Source of the DNA: Leptolyngbya sp. NIES-3755
Lineage (GTDB): Bacteria; Cyanobacteriota; Cyanobacteriia; Leptolyngbyales; Leptolyngbyaceae
DNA: 64,000 bases
NCBI GenBank assembly: GCA_001548435.1
Contig: AP017308.1
Coordinates: 5,527,030-5,591,029 of the forward strand
Direction of reading: 5' to 3'
Part shown: piece after piece, positions 8,476 to 17,311 of the stretch
How positions within the stretch are numbered: position 1 is the first letter of the stretch
Layout: each line of letters starts with the position of its first letter
Notes under the pieces: model-generated
What the model was told of the DNA's origin: nothing
Seen by the model: only the letters and a program-made list of their open reading frames with translations
The model's database searches: none
Position numbers and translations under genes: made by a program

Positions 8476-9005
8476 TAGAAATCCTGTATCAAAGTTGATG
8501 TGTCTGTCCAACCATAGGCAATTTCAATCAGCTTAGTTCCGCCTCTTTCGATTTCTTTTTCATCTACTTTTTGCCCTCCAAGCGTTTCATAAAAGCGACA
8601 GGCAGGATTACTTGCTAACACCCAAACGAGCATTGATCGGATGTTCATTTGATCTAGCTTTTGTGCAACTGCTCGAACTAATTGCCGTCCAACTCCTCTT
8701 TGTTGATAGCGATCGAGAATGTAAATCGCGGTAAGTTCGCCTTGATACACTGAATTACCATTGCGTTCCATTGCACCAGAGGCAAAACCAACAATCTGAC
8801 CTGATTGCTCCTCTGCAACATAGATAAAGCTGTGATCAATAGAGGCATTGTTCAGGATGTGATGCCAACCTTGCTCCCGCCGCTCATAAGATAAATTTGC
8901 CAGAAGCTCGTCTGGCATGATTCCTTGATATGTCGATCTCCAAGTATCAACATGAACTCGCGCAATGGTAGGAACATCACCAGTAGTTGCTTCTCGTATC
9001 AGCAT
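8475..9005 (-). CDS. GNAT-family N-acetyltransferase
   Basis: The 176-residue product begins MLIREATTGDVPTIARVHVDTWRSTY and carries the acetyl-CoA-binding motif A (LTAIYILDRYQQRGVGRQLV, with the Q-x-x-G-x-G/A loop) and motif B (NPACRFYETLGGQ). This is the usual form of a small GNAT acetyltransferase; the substrate cannot be told from sequence. An in-frame start at 9119 would add 38 residues that overlap the upstream DUF6887 gene and are not conserved in character, so 9005 is chosen. It lies 16 bases downstream of that gene and may be co-transcribed with it. Confidence 0.88.
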   Translation of the reverse strand: MLIREATTGDVPTIARVHVDTWRSTYQGIMPDELLANLSYERREQGWHHILNNASIDHSFIYVAEEQSGQIVGFASGAMERNGNSVYQGELTAIYILDRYQQRGVGRQLVRAVAQKLDQMNIRSMLVWVLASNPACRFYETLGGQKVDEKEIERGGTKLIEIAYGWTDTSTLIQDF

Positions 9006-9021
9006 GAGCGATACCAGATTT

Positions 9022-9237
9022 TTATTGATTCTCTCTGTCTGATCTTTGCATCTTTCGTGCAATTGCCGCTTGAAGTTTCGCATCAAAATCAGGATCATCG
9101 ACAGTCGTGATAATTTCACGTGGACGATCGCCGATTCGATCCAAGTATGCTCGAAGAGCCATCTTATCTTCGCGATGTTTGAGAAAGTATTGTTTTAACT
9201 CTTCATCGGACATCGCAGTGTAGTTAATTTGACTCAT
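9022..9237 (-). CDS. DUF6887-like small protein
   Basis: This acidic 71-residue protein has the pattern MSDEELKQYFLKHREDKMALRAYLDR, then a short linker and a helical tail (DAKLQAAIARKMQ). It closely resembles the gene at 36668-36853 in this window (MTREELRAYIFEHREDDEALAALIRR). These match what I know of the DUF6887 family, which is common in cyanobacteria and usually lies after a DUF6888 gene. Its ATG shares a base with the stop of that upstream gene. Function is unknown; a toxin-antitoxin-like role has been neither shown nor excluded. Confidence 0.8.
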   Translation of the reverse strand: MSQINYTAMSDEELKQYFLKHREDKMALRAYLDRIGDRPREIITTVDDPDFDAKLQAAIARKMQRSDRENQ

Positions 9238-9413
9238 CAGAATACCTCTCCAGTTGGCGTGATTTGGAATTCTAAATCTTCAGTGCTTCCAGCCAGAACG
9301 TATAAATTATTTGTTCGATCGTCAATACAAACAAGATGTACAGGCTGAAGCATGATATACGTTAGCCAATAGCTAAGACGGTATAACCCTCTCAATTGAG
9401 CATCGGTCGGCAT
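9237..9413 (-). CDS. DUF6888-like small protein
   Basis: This is a 58-residue frame: MPTDAQLRGLYRLSYWLTYI, then PVHLVCIDDRTNNLYVLAG and a short acidic end with LEFQITPTGEVF. The pattern 'PIHLVxIDxRTxNxYVLAG...I.PxG.W' matches DUF6888. It overlaps the following DUF6887 start by one base (TGATG), so the two are translationally coupled. An in-frame TAG lies directly before the ATG, so the start is well fixed. The gene is too short for usual ORF cut-offs and easily missed. Confidence 0.72.
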   Translation of the reverse strand: MPTDAQLRGLYRLSYWLTYIMLQPVHLVCIDDRTNNLYVLAGSTEDLEFQITPTGEVF

Positions 9414-9500
9414 CTAAATTCTTACTCCACACACCTTAATCTTAGCATTCACCAAATTGTAGAGAAGTATGATGAGATTGACGAGCATTGGTCGATCGAT

Positions 9501-10127
9501 ATGATCCAATTCCCGGAAGGACCTGTCAGTTTCGATAAATTCCTCGAATGGTATCCAGATCGCTCAGGTGTGCATTACGAATTGCACCGAGGAGTCATTA
9601 TTGAAAAACCGAATCCCAGTGGGAAGCATTCAGAAATTGCAGGATTTCTCGTACTGCCTATTGGAATGATGATTCGGCAATTAGAGTTAGGCTACTTCAT
9701 GCCAAAGGACTGTGTTGTAAAAGCGGATGAAGGGGAATCTGCATACGAACCAGATGGAATTGTTCTCGATATTCACAAAGTTGCAAACGAGCCAAACTGG
9801 GAGAACTTCTCTGCTGTCGAACATTGCAAAACAATCAAACTCATCATCGAAGTTGCAGAAACAAATTGGCACGATGACTACTACATGAAGTTTTCGGCTT
9901 ATGAAGCTTTGGGAATTTCAGAATATTGGATTGTAGACTACGCGGCATTAGGAGCACGAAGATTTCTGGGCAATCCGAAGCAACCTACGCTTTGGGTGTG
10001 TGAATTAATTGATGAAGAATATCAGATGAATCCATTTCGGGGAAACGATCGCATCATTTCCCCCACATTTCCAGATTTGCAATTAACTGCTGCACAAGTG
10101 TTTCAAGCCAGTACTATCTCGACTTAA
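9501..10127 (+). CDS. Uma2-family (DUF820) putative endonuclease
   Basis: The 208-residue protein has the Uma2 fold, a PD-(D/E)XK-like nuclease family greatly expanded in cyanobacteria. Typical blocks are seen: SFDKFLEWYPD, YELHRGVIIEKPNPSGKHSEI, EPDGIVLD, KLIIEVAETNWHDDYYMKFSAYEALGI and SEYWIVDY. The D (EPDG) and E-V/I-A (IIEVAE) positions correspond to the proposed active site. Biological targets are unknown. The ATG at 9501 is chosen because longer starts would overlap the divergent DUF6888 gene. Its end overlaps the convergent importer gene by 14 bases. Confidence 0.85.
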   Translation: MIQFPEGPVSFDKFLEWYPDRSGVHYELHRGVIIEKPNPSGKHSEIAGFLVLPIGMMIRQLELGYFMPKDCVVKADEGESAYEPDGIVLDIHKVANEPNWENFSAVEHCKTIKLIIEVAETNWHDDYYMKFSAYEALGISEYWIVDYAALGARRFLGNPKQPTLWVCELIDEEYQMNPFRGNDRIISPTFPDLQLTAAQVFQASTIST

Positions 10128-10992
10128 GAAAGTCTTGTACAACTTGTTTCACATCTTCTTTTTTGCCATCAACTCGATAGTTCAATTCCTGCATGGTTTT
10201 GTCAGAAATCATGCCGCCCAGTTGATCTAACACTTCCTTTAGTTCTGGATGTTTTTGGAAAGTTTCACGACGAACGACTGCGGCAGCTTCATACGGTGGA
10301 AAATAGCGCTTATCGTCTTTTAGAACTGTTAAATCGAGGGTTGAAAGCAAACCGTCCGTCGTACTTCCAGCAACGATATCGACTTGTTTATCTTGCAGCG
10401 ATCGATACAACAATCCCAAATCCATCACTTTTGGCTGTGTCTCAAATTTGAGATTGTAAGTCTTCGCAAGTCCAGGAAATCCATCTTCACGATTAAGAAA
10501 TTCTGGACCAAATCCTGCTGTCCATTTTGGGGTGTGCTGTGCTGCTTGGGACAGAGTTTGAATCTTTAGATTTCTTGCATCTTCGCCTCTGACAACCATC
10601 GCAAATGAATTGTTAAAGCCGAAAGGTTTTGTCCAAAGTAGTTGGAAATCTCGCTCAAATCGACTCTTTACGGTTTCCAATGTTTTCTTCGGATCGCTTT
10701 CTGCCCCTAATTTCAGAATCGCACCATAGGCGGTTCCAGTGTATTCGGGATAGATGTCGAGTTCGCCATTTCTAATGCCTGTTAAACAGACGAACGTTCC
10801 GCCTAAATTGAATTTACGATCGACCTTTATATTCGTTTTGCGCTCAATTTGTTGCGCTAAAATTTCGCCTAAAATAACTTGCTCAGTAAAGTTCTTCGAG
10901 CCAATCACCACTCGATCTCCGCCACCTTGACATGCGACGATCGAGAACATTAAACAAAGTGCTAAAAGTCCAAGTGCGAGAAATCTTTTCAT
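10114..10992 (-). CDS. Osmoprotectant ABC importer, substrate-binding lipoprotein
   Basis: The 292-residue protein begins with a lipoprotein signal (hydrophobic stretch, then IVAC at about 18-21). It belongs to the OpuAC/OpuC family that binds quaternary ammonium compounds such as glycine betaine or choline: VIGSKNFTEQVILGEILAQQIE near the N-terminus, GTAYGAIL, and DIVAGSTTDGLLSTLDL. It would sit at the outer face of the inner membrane and hand substrate to the permease, whose stop overlaps its start by 4 bases. The aromatic cage was not checked in detail, so the exact ligand is open. Confidence 0.9.
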   Translation of the reverse strand: MKRFLALGLLALCLMFSIVACQGGGDRVVIGSKNFTEQVILGEILAQQIERKTNIKVDRKFNLGGTFVCLTGIRNGELDIYPEYTGTAYGAILKLGAESDPKKTLETVKSRFERDFQLLWTKPFGFNNSFAMVVRGEDARNLKIQTLSQAAQHTPKWTAGFGPEFLNREDGFPGLAKTYNLKFETQPKVMDLGLLYRSLQDKQVDIVAGSTTDGLLSTLDLTVLKDDKRYFPPYEAAAVVRRETFQKHPELKEVLDQLGGMISDKTMQELNYRVDGKKEDVKQVVQDFLKSR

Positions 10993-11615
10993 CTTTTGAT
11001 GGTTAACCGTCTTTCAATCCAACCTAATCCCCAATCTGCACCCAACGCAACGATCGCGGCTGGAACTGCTCCAGCAAGAATCAGTTGATTATCAACGATC
11101 GCGACACCCCGAAAAATAAATTCACCCAGTCCTCCAGCTCCGACTGCCGATGCAATTGTAGCAAGTCCAACTCCGATCACGGTTGCAACTCTGACTCCTG
11201 AAAGGATTACGCCCATTGCTAACGGAAGTTCGACTTGAAATAAAAGTTGTCGATCGCTCATTCCCATTCCCCGTCCCGCTTCTCGAATTGCGGGATCGAC
11301 GCTATTAATTCCGACTGCTGTATTCCGAATGATTGGAAGTAAAGAATAGAGGATCAGAGCGACGATCGCAGTTCTCGCACCAATTCCCCCGATGATTGGA
11401 ATCGGCAGCAAAAATCCAAACAACGCCAAACTCGGAACCGTTTGCATGATGTTGGCGAATCCTAGAATCGGGTTGCCTAAATTGGGACGGCGAGTGATGA
11501 GAATTCCCAAAGGGATGCCGATGAGAATTGCGATCGTCGTTGCCACACCAACTAAGAATAAATGCTCTCCCAACCGTTCTAAAATCTCATCGCCGTATCG
11601 GGTTAAAAATTCCAT
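10989..11615 (-). CDS. Osmoprotectant ABC importer, permease
   Basis: This 208-residue integral membrane protein has about five to six hydrophobic segments and the binding-protein-dependent transport signature (EAGRGMGMSDRQLLFQVELPLAMGV, the EAA loop that contacts the ATPase). The length and PLGILITRRPN near the start match OpuBB/OpuCB permeases. It overlaps the ATPase gene by 13 bases and the binding-protein gene by 4, so the three form one operon encoded ATPase-permease-binding protein. Confidence 0.92.
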   Translation of the reverse strand: MEFLTRYGDEILERLGEHLFLVGVATTIAILIGIPLGILITRRPNLGNPILGFANIMQTVPSLALFGFLLPIPIIGGIGARTAIVALILYSLLPIIRNTAVGINSVDPAIREAGRGMGMSDRQLLFQVELPLAMGVILSGVRVATVIGVGLATIASAVGAGGLGEFIFRGVAIVDNQLILAGAVPAAIVALGADWGLGWIERRLTIKR

Positions 11616-12331
11616 ACTTTCAAAAATTCTTTGGCTTCAGGATGCGTCGATCGAGCAAATTCGTCAGGCGTTCCCAATTCTACTAACTGTCCTGCCTGCA
11701 TCAATCCGATCCGTGTTCCAAGCTTAAAAGCTTCATGGATATCATGCGTTACAAATACGATCGTCTTTCCTAACTGGCGTTGTAATTGGAGAAATTCTCG
11801 CTGAAGTTCTGCACGAGTAATTGGATCTAAGGCTCCAAACGGTTCATCCATTAGCAATAAAGGAGGATCAGCCGCTAATGCTCTCGCGACTCCGACTCGT
11901 TGGCGTTGTCCACCTGATAACTGATGAGGATAGCTGTCTTTGAAGTGTTGCGGCTCTAATCCGACGAGTTCTAAGAGTTCAACGACACGATTTTCGATTC
12001 GATCGCGCTCCCACTTCTGAAGCGATGGAACGACTGCAATGTTCTGTGCAACCGTGAAATGGGGAAATAATCCGACTTCTTGAATCACATAGCCGATTTG
12101 TCGTCTGAGGTCGATCGCATTCCAATCTTTCGTTGATCGACCCTTCACGCGGACTTCACCTTCAGTCGGAACGAGCAGCGCATTAATCAATCTCAGCGTC
12201 GTCGTTTTTCCACATCCACTGCGACCGAGTAGCACCAAGGTCTCTCCTGAGAAAATAGTAAAACTCAAGTTAGCAACTAATGGTCTTCGATTTAATTGGT
12301 AGCAAACTTGACAAAATTCGATCGCATTCAT
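11603..12331 (-). CDS. Osmoprotectant ABC importer, ATP-binding subunit
   Basis: This 242-residue ABC ATPase has Walker A LLGRSGCGKTTTLRL (about 33-47), the Q-loop GYVIQEVGLFPH, signature LSGGQRQRVGVARALA, Walker B LLLMDEPFGALDP and the switch His in VFVTHD. It matches the OpuA/OpuC and ProV family but ends at about residue 242, so it lacks the tandem CBS domains that carry ionic-strength sensing in OpuA and ProV. First gene of the importer operon. The 187-base gap to the divergent kinase gene would hold both promoters. Confidence 0.93.
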   Translation of the reverse strand: MNAIEFCQVCYQLNRRPLVANLSFTIFSGETLVLLGRSGCGKTTTLRLINALLVPTEGEVRVKGRSTKDWNAIDLRRQIGYVIQEVGLFPHFTVAQNIAVVPSLQKWERDRIENRVVELLELVGLEPQHFKDSYPHQLSGGQRQRVGVARALAADPPLLLMDEPFGALDPITRAELQREFLQLQRQLGKTIVFVTHDIHEAFKLGTRIGLMQAGQLVELGTPDEFARSTHPEAKEFLKVWNF

Positions 12332-12518
12332 TTAATTAGTGCGCTAATTGGAGAAACACGGACGTAAAAAATGATATCCCTCACCCAGTTGGGGGAAGCC
12401 GTTGGAGAATATCCCTTTTACTTTAGGGTAGTTGGTGTTCCTGAAGTTCGTGATTAAATCGTCCCTCAGTTACGGAGAGTGGAAGCATGGCAAGCCTCAC
12501 AAGTCTGTCTATCGTGCC

Positions 12519-14795
12519 ATGTGGCTGAAGCAGTCAAAACTTGTCTCGTCATTGTTCGCGATCGCGCTTATTGCGATCGTCTACTTTGTCAGTGCCAAAC
12601 TTGCTTTCACCTTCGTTCAACTGGATGCGACCGCGCAAGCTTCCGTGTTATATCCGCCGATCGGAATTGCCCTGGCTGGTGTGATCTTGCTGGAGCGGTT
12701 TTCTTGGATTGGTGTATTCATTGGTGCGGTGCTGTTTGGTCGATCGCTCGACAATGTGACTTGGCTCACTGCGATCGTAGCGGGATTGGGCAGTACGCTC
12801 GAAGTGCTTGTCGCGATTGGGTTGCTGAAGCGCGTTGGATTTTGTCGATCGCTGCGTCGGGTGCGAGATGTGCTGGCATTGGCAACGATCGGGGCGGTGT
12901 TAGCACCAAGTCTGAATGCCAGTATTAGTACCGTCAATGGGTATCTGTCTGGGATCGTTCCGAGTGTTGATCTTGTTGGGAATTGGATTGTGATTTGGTT
13001 AGGAGATGCGGTTTCGATTTTGGTGTTGACTCCTGCGATCGTCGTGTGGGGAGGTCGATCGATTCGGATTCCGAACTCTTGGAATGGACTGCTTCGGCAG
13101 GTGAAACAGGCTCTATTTCGGCAACGGGTCGTTGAGTTTGTGGTTTGGTTGGGATTGATTGTGATGTTTAGCTGGATGATTTTGAATTCCCCATTTGCGT
13201 ACCTTCCCGCTTCGGCAACGGGTACAATGGCGACGTTACGGGGTGCGGTGACTCCGATTTTGCAGTATTCGCCGTTCTTGTTTATTGTGTGGGCGGCGTT
13301 GCGGTTGGGGCAGCGTGGGACTGTGATTTGTCTGTTGATTGCGTCGTTTGTCTCGATTTGGGGCGTGTCGCAGAACTATCGTTATTTTGGTGAGTCGAAC
13401 AGTGAAACGCTTCAGAATGCACTGTTTCAGGTTCAGATTTTTATTGGAGTGATGGCGACGATCGCGCTGGTGTTGGCGGCTGCGATCGCGGAACGGCATC
13501 GGGTGGAATTGTTGCTCAGACGACGAATCGAGCAGGATCAATTTTTGGCGGAAAGTACGCTGCGAATTCGTCGATCGTTGGATGTGAAAGAGGTTTTAGA
13601 TACGACGGTCGCGGAAGTGCGAGCTTTTCTGAATGCCGATCGTGTTTATATCAGCGTGTTTGATGAGCAAGGTTTTACGGAATCGGTGGCGGAATCGGTG
13701 GCTCCTCAGTGGAGTCCGATGCTGGGAACGCGATCGCCACGACCGATTCTTCCAGATATTCAGGAGATTTTTGCTCAAACTCCAATTCGCGTAAATCCAG
13801 ATTCTGAGAAGTTTGAAACGAATGAATTTCTCAGAATTTACTATCAGATGTATCAAATCAAAGCGAGTATTGGCATTCCAATTTATCAAGATGGGCGCTT
13901 GTATGGGGTTCTGAATGTCAATCAGTGCGGTGCGCCGAGAGAATGGCGATCGTTTGAGGTGGAATTGCTCGAACGGTTGGCGACTCAAGTAGAATTAGCG
14001 CTGCAACAGGGGCGATTGTATGAAAAGGTGCAAGGATTTGCAGCAGATTTAGAATCTCAAGTGGAAGATCGAACCGCAGAATTACAACAAAGAATGTTAG
14101 AACTGCAATCGTTGAATCAAGTGAAAGATACTTTGGTTCATGCGGTTACTCATGATTTGAGAACGCCTGTGATTGGGATGTTGATGGTTTTAAAACGATT
14201 GCAATCGAAAGCAGAAGATACGATTTCATTGTCTCGATCGACGCTCGATCGCATTGTTGATAGCAGCAATCGTCAGCTTGAACTCATTAGCTCGTTGCTC
14301 GAAGACTACTCACACGAACCTCAGAAAGTTGTAGTCAGTCCTCAACCGATTTCGTATTCGGAAATCGTCGATCGAACATTAGCTGATTTAGAGCCGTTAT
14401 TGTCTCAGAATCGAATTGAGTTAATCAATGAAATTCCTAATGATTTGCCGATGATTTCTGCTGATCCGACTCAGTTTAGAAGAGTGCTTGATAATTTGAT
14501 TACGAATGCAATTAAGCACAATCCGCCTGAGATTACATTGACGTTGCAGGCGGAAGAAGTAGGGGCTGAAGTGAAATGTACGATCGCAGATAATGGTGTT
14601 GGAATTTCGCCAGATCAGTGCAATCAATTGTTTAAAAAACCTTACCTCCGGGGATCACAAAATCAGCATCGAACGGGGTTAGGACTTGGATTGTTTTTGT
14701 GCGATCAAATTATCGCAGCGCATCGGGGACAGATTGGAGTTTCGAGCCGATTAAATCAAGGAACGCAGATTTGGTTTAGATTACCGATCGCTTAG
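12519..14795 (+). CDS. MASE1-domain sensor histidine kinase with GAF domain
   Basis: The 758-residue protein has an N-terminal MASE1 membrane sensor (about residues 5-315, eight or so helices; LYPPIGIALAGVILLERFSW is typical). A GAF domain follows (about 340-510; FLNADRVYISVFDE, IPIYQDGRLYGVLNVNQC), then a short coiled coil, a HisKA domain with the phosphorylatable His in VTHDLRTPVIGM, and an HATPase domain (NLITNAIKHNPP, ADNGVGISPDQ, GLGLGLFLCDQII). No receiver domain is present, so the partner regulator is elsewhere. A longer in-frame start at 12432 is possible but adds 29 unremarkable residues. It is divergent from the osmoprotectant importer. Confidence 0.9.
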   Translation: MWLKQSKLVSSLFAIALIAIVYFVSAKLAFTFVQLDATAQASVLYPPIGIALAGVILLERFSWIGVFIGAVLFGRSLDNVTWLTAIVAGLGSTLEVLVAIGLLKRVGFCRSLRRVRDVLALATIGAVLAPSLNASISTVNGYLSGIVPSVDLVGNWIVIWLGDAVSILVLTPAIVVWGGRSIRIPNSWNGLLRQVKQALFRQRVVEFVVWLGLIVMFSWMILNSPFAYLPASATGTMATLRGAVTPILQYSPFLFIVWAALRLGQRGTVICLLIASFVSIWGVSQNYRYFGESNSETLQNALFQVQIFIGVMATIALVLAAAIAERHRVELLLRRRIEQDQFLAESTLRIRRSLDVKEVLDTTVAEVRAFLNADRVYISVFDEQGFTESVAESVAPQWSPMLGTRSPRPILPDIQEIFAQTPIRVNPDSEKFETNEFLRIYYQMYQIKASIGIPIYQDGRLYGVLNVNQCGAPREWRSFEVELLERLATQVELALQQGRLYEKVQGFAADLESQVEDRTAELQQRMLELQSLNQVKDTLVHAVTHDLRTPVIGMLMVLKRLQSKAEDTISLSRSTLDRIVDSSNRQLELISSLLEDYSHEPQKVVVSPQPISYSEIVDRTLADLEPLLSQNRIELINEIPNDLPMISADPTQFRRVLDNLITNAIKHNPPEITLTLQAEEVGAEVKCTIADNGVGISPDQCNQLFKKPYLRGSQNQHRTGLGLGLFLCDQIIAAHRGQIGVSSRLNQGTQIWFRLPIA

Positions 14796-14808
14796 AAGAA
14801 TTTCTATC

Positions 14809-14839
14809 AAAAAAGCTCGATCGCATTAAACAATCGAGC
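14809..14839 (-). terminator. Intrinsic terminator of the minus-strand gene at 14869-15165
   Basis: Read leftward, GCTCGAT and ATCGAGC (14833-14839 with 14815-14821) form a 7-bp stem followed by six T. It sits 30 bases beyond the stop of the small gene and in the gap where two convergent genes meet. Confidence 0.8.
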
Positions 14840-14868
14840 CATTCAGCACAACACTTTGTAGACCTGAT

Positions 14869-15165
14869 TTAATACTCCAAAAACAGAGTATTCAACGCTG
14901 AATCAGGAGCAGAATTCTTTGAAACCGGAACCAGTTTGGGAGCCGATGCGTGAGTGGTTTGCTGCATTTCTGCAACTTGACTTTCGAGAAAAGACAGACG
15001 TTTTTGAATGCGATGCCGACGTTGTTCGATCGAATCGAGTTCATATTGAAGCCGTTTTTTCTCGATCGCTAATTTGTACAGATTGAGATAAGCGGTTGCC
15101 TCCGTTTGGGGACGGGGCATCGTGCTGATCTTGGGGCGTGAATCAGTCAAAGAGGTAGGACGCAT
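14869..15165 (-). CDS. Small coiled-coil protein, possibly GvpV-like
   Basis: The 98-residue protein has a basic N-terminus (MRPTSLTDSRPKISTMPRP) followed by a strongly predicted coiled coil at about residues 22-66 (YLNLYKLAIEKKRLQYELDSIEQRRHRIQKRL...) and a loose Ser/Ala-rich tail. The helix pattern reminds me of small gas-vesicle-cluster proteins annotated GvpV, but no gvp gene is in the window, so the name is not assigned. A good terminator follows. The upstream 15166-15427 gap holds no other gene. Confidence 0.65.
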   Translation of the reverse strand: MRPTSLTDSRPKISTMPRPQTEATAYLNLYKLAIEKKRLQYELDSIEQRRHRIQKRLSFLESQVAEMQQTTHASAPKLVPVSKNSAPDSALNTLFLEY

Positions 15166-15427
15166 AAGAACACCTGGGTGTAAGTTGTAAAACCTACGTT
15201 TCGCTCGATCTCGTCGTTCGCATAGGACAGCAATTCTCGCTCACGATTACTCTGAGGTTCCGTAAGTTTCATATCCATAGAGTGCCTCAGTGTTTTTATT
15301 TTTTAACAGGTTAACTTCATCTTTTTTTCATATTGGAACGGTGGCGCTTTTACGATCGAATCGTGTTAGTTTAGTACACAAATACTATTATTAGTCAAGT
15401 GTCTCAACTTTGGCTAACGAATTTGTG

Positions 15428-16894
15428 ATGCAAACTCCATTGTCTGTTGATACGGTTTTAGTCGATCGCTTTTGCATTCTGAAAGTGCTACATCAGAGTG
15501 CGGCAGGTTGGGTGTATCTAACAATTGATCAAACGACAAAAGGCTTTTACGTTTTAGAGGAAGTTCCAGTGATTGATTCGGCAGCTTTGCCCATTTTGAA
15601 GGAACAATTTGCTGAATTATTATCTGTTTTGAAATTGGCGTATTATCAAAGCGCGATCGCAGATGTCGATCGACTTTTTCTCGTTCGCGACTATGTAGAA
15701 GGTCATTCATATCGCGAATTGTTCGAGCAAAATCGTATCTTTTCTGAGAAGGAAGTTCTCCGATTTCTGAAGCAGATTTTATTGTTATTACGATCGCTAC
15801 ACCGCAAAGAAATTGCACACCAAAATCTCACCTTTAATTCGATTGTCCAGCGTTTAGATGGTTCGCTGATGTTAGCTGAATTCACAGAGGCAAGCTTTGT
15901 AGAGCAAGAATTTGATGTGGATTTGTATGCGTTGGCGGTCATGTCGATCGTGCTTCTGACTGGATGCGAACCAAAAGAACTCTACGACGAGAAAACTCAA
16001 ATTTGGAAATGGCACGATCGAGCAGAGGTTCAACCGCGATTAAAACAAGTTCTCGATCGAATGCTTTCTCCACATCCACAACATCGCTATCCGTCTGCTG
16101 CCAAGGTTCTTCAAGCTTTGTCTGCACAACCGGATTTTGCCTCGATCGTCTTTACCTTTGTGCTGATCGGGCTTGCTGCAATTTCAGCATATCGATTGAT
16201 CAATCATCTCTCAAATTTGCAGCCTGCTATCGTAACACCGACGATCGCTGTAGATGCTGCACCGACACCGAAACCAAAAGAAACGGCACAACAGCGATCG
16301 AATAGATTAGGACTACGCGATGATGCTCTCAAACTACTGTTAAACAGATCGAATAGAACGATCAATCAACTATTAGATCAGTTAGAACCCTTGAGCCAAG
16401 AAGCTCGGAGTGGAATTGGAACTTACAAGCGCGTGAACTATGATGCTTGGTTATCTACTTCAAAAGTTAGCCAAAAAGCGATCGAGCTTCTCACAGATGC
16501 CCAATTCGTTCTCCGCTTTCCTGAACAGAAAGGGAAAGTTCTCAATCCAAGAACATCTGGGCAAATCTGGTATGCGATCGCTCGTGATCAAATTACTAAA
16601 ATACAGCCCGAAACATTGTCGTCTCTGGCGAGCGGAACCTTGAAAAATGGAACTGGCAAAGTCTACCGAGCTTCATTCAAGCAAGGTCAAACTATTAAGT
16701 TGAATCTTAAATCTGATACAGTCTCAGTTTGGATTTTTTCAGCCGATACTACATTGCTCAAGAACTTTAGCCAATCGGATTGGATGGGGAAAGTTAATCG
16801 ATCGAGCAATTATGAAATCGTGATTGTTCCAAATACGATCGGTGTGGCTGACTATGAATTGTCGATCGACATTAGCTCAGCTTCTTCAAAATAG
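15428..16894 (+). CDS. Protein-kinase-like protein (probable pseudokinase) with secreted C-terminal domain
   Basis: The 488-residue protein has a Ser/Thr kinase fold at about residues 12-245 but has lost the catalytic signatures. The lysine of VAIK is replaced (VLEEV, 42-46), HRD reads HQN (131-133) and DFG reads AEF (150-152). The glycine loop is also degenerate (LHQSAAGWVY). A membrane helix follows (about 246-265, VFTFVLIGLAAISAYRLI), then a Pro/Thr linker and an extracytoplasmic domain of about 200 residues ending in a beta-rich block like the bacterial pre-peptidase C-terminal (PPC) domain (GQTIKLNLKSDTVSVWIFS). It is probably a sensor or scaffold. TTG at 15410 is an alternative start. 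Confidence 0.85.
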   Translation: MQTPLSVDTVLVDRFCILKVLHQSAAGWVYLTIDQTTKGFYVLEEVPVIDSAALPILKEQFAELLSVLKLAYYQSAIADVDRLFLVRDYVEGHSYRELFEQNRIFSEKEVLRFLKQILLLLRSLHRKEIAHQNLTFNSIVQRLDGSLMLAEFTEASFVEQEFDVDLYALAVMSIVLLTGCEPKELYDEKTQIWKWHDRAEVQPRLKQVLDRMLSPHPQHRYPSAAKVLQALSAQPDFASIVFTFVLIGLAAISAYRLINHLSNLQPAIVTPTIAVDAAPTPKPKETAQQRSNRLGLRDDALKLLLNRSNRTINQLLDQLEPLSQEARSGIGTYKRVNYDAWLSTSKVSQKAIELLTDAQFVLRFPEQKGKVLNPRTSGQIWYAIARDQITKIQPETLSSLASGTLKNGTGKVYRASFKQGQTIKLNLKSDTVSVWIFSADTTLLKNFSQSDWMGKVNRSSNYEIVIVPNTIGVADYELSIDISSASSK

Positions 16895-17097
16895 GCTGAT
16901 GCTGTGTCGATCGTTGACTTGAGCCACAATGCAACTTAGAGTAAGCGACTGCGCTATAACCACTGTAGGTTCGATAGTCCCGATAGATAGATACTAGAAA
17001 CGGGACACTAGAAGACTTTCTAGCGTAAGCAATAAAGCGATTCATTGTTCAAGCTTCCTAACTTTGTACAATTTGTGCTGCGTTTGGAACAGCTTCA
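16895..17097. other. Intergenic stretch without recognised feature
   Basis: This is the first part of the 417-base gap before the nuclease gene. It contains a T-loop-like word (GGTTCGATAGTCC) but no cloverleaf, no open frame and no clear promoter. The rest of the gap is the inverted-repeat element at 17098-17246. Confidence 0.5.
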
Positions 17098-17246
17098 GCC
17101 CCCTAAATCCCCCACTGGTGGGGGACTTTGAGTAGCAAAAAAGTCTTTAATTTCATGGCACTAGAGATGATTGAAGGTGAGAATGCTTACTCAAGCAGAA
17201 ATATTGTTACCCTTCAAAGTCCCCCAGAGTGGGGGATTTAGGGGGC
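17098..17246. mobile_element. Short inverted-repeat element, MITE-like
   Basis: A 34-base left arm (17098-17131, GCCCCCTAAATCCCCCACT then GGTGGGGGACTTTGA) pairs almost perfectly with a 33-base right arm (17214-17246, TCAAAGTCCCCCAGAGT then GGGGGATTTAGGGGGC). About 80 bases lie between them. Each arm is itself a hairpin (CCCCC against GGGGG). The element has no open frame. Arms of this kind are seen repeatedly in cyanobacterial intergenic DNA, so it is probably a non-autonomous mobile repeat; no target duplication is evident. Confidence 0.75.
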
Positions 17247-17311
17247 ATCCCGAATTCATAACCGTAGCCAAATGATAGCCATTGGCTTTCAGCACCTTTC
17301 ATACAATCCTT

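Noticed and set aside
16960-17000. tRNA-like T-loop word GGTTCGATAGTCC
   Set aside because: No matching T stem, anticodon arm or acceptor stem could be drawn around it.
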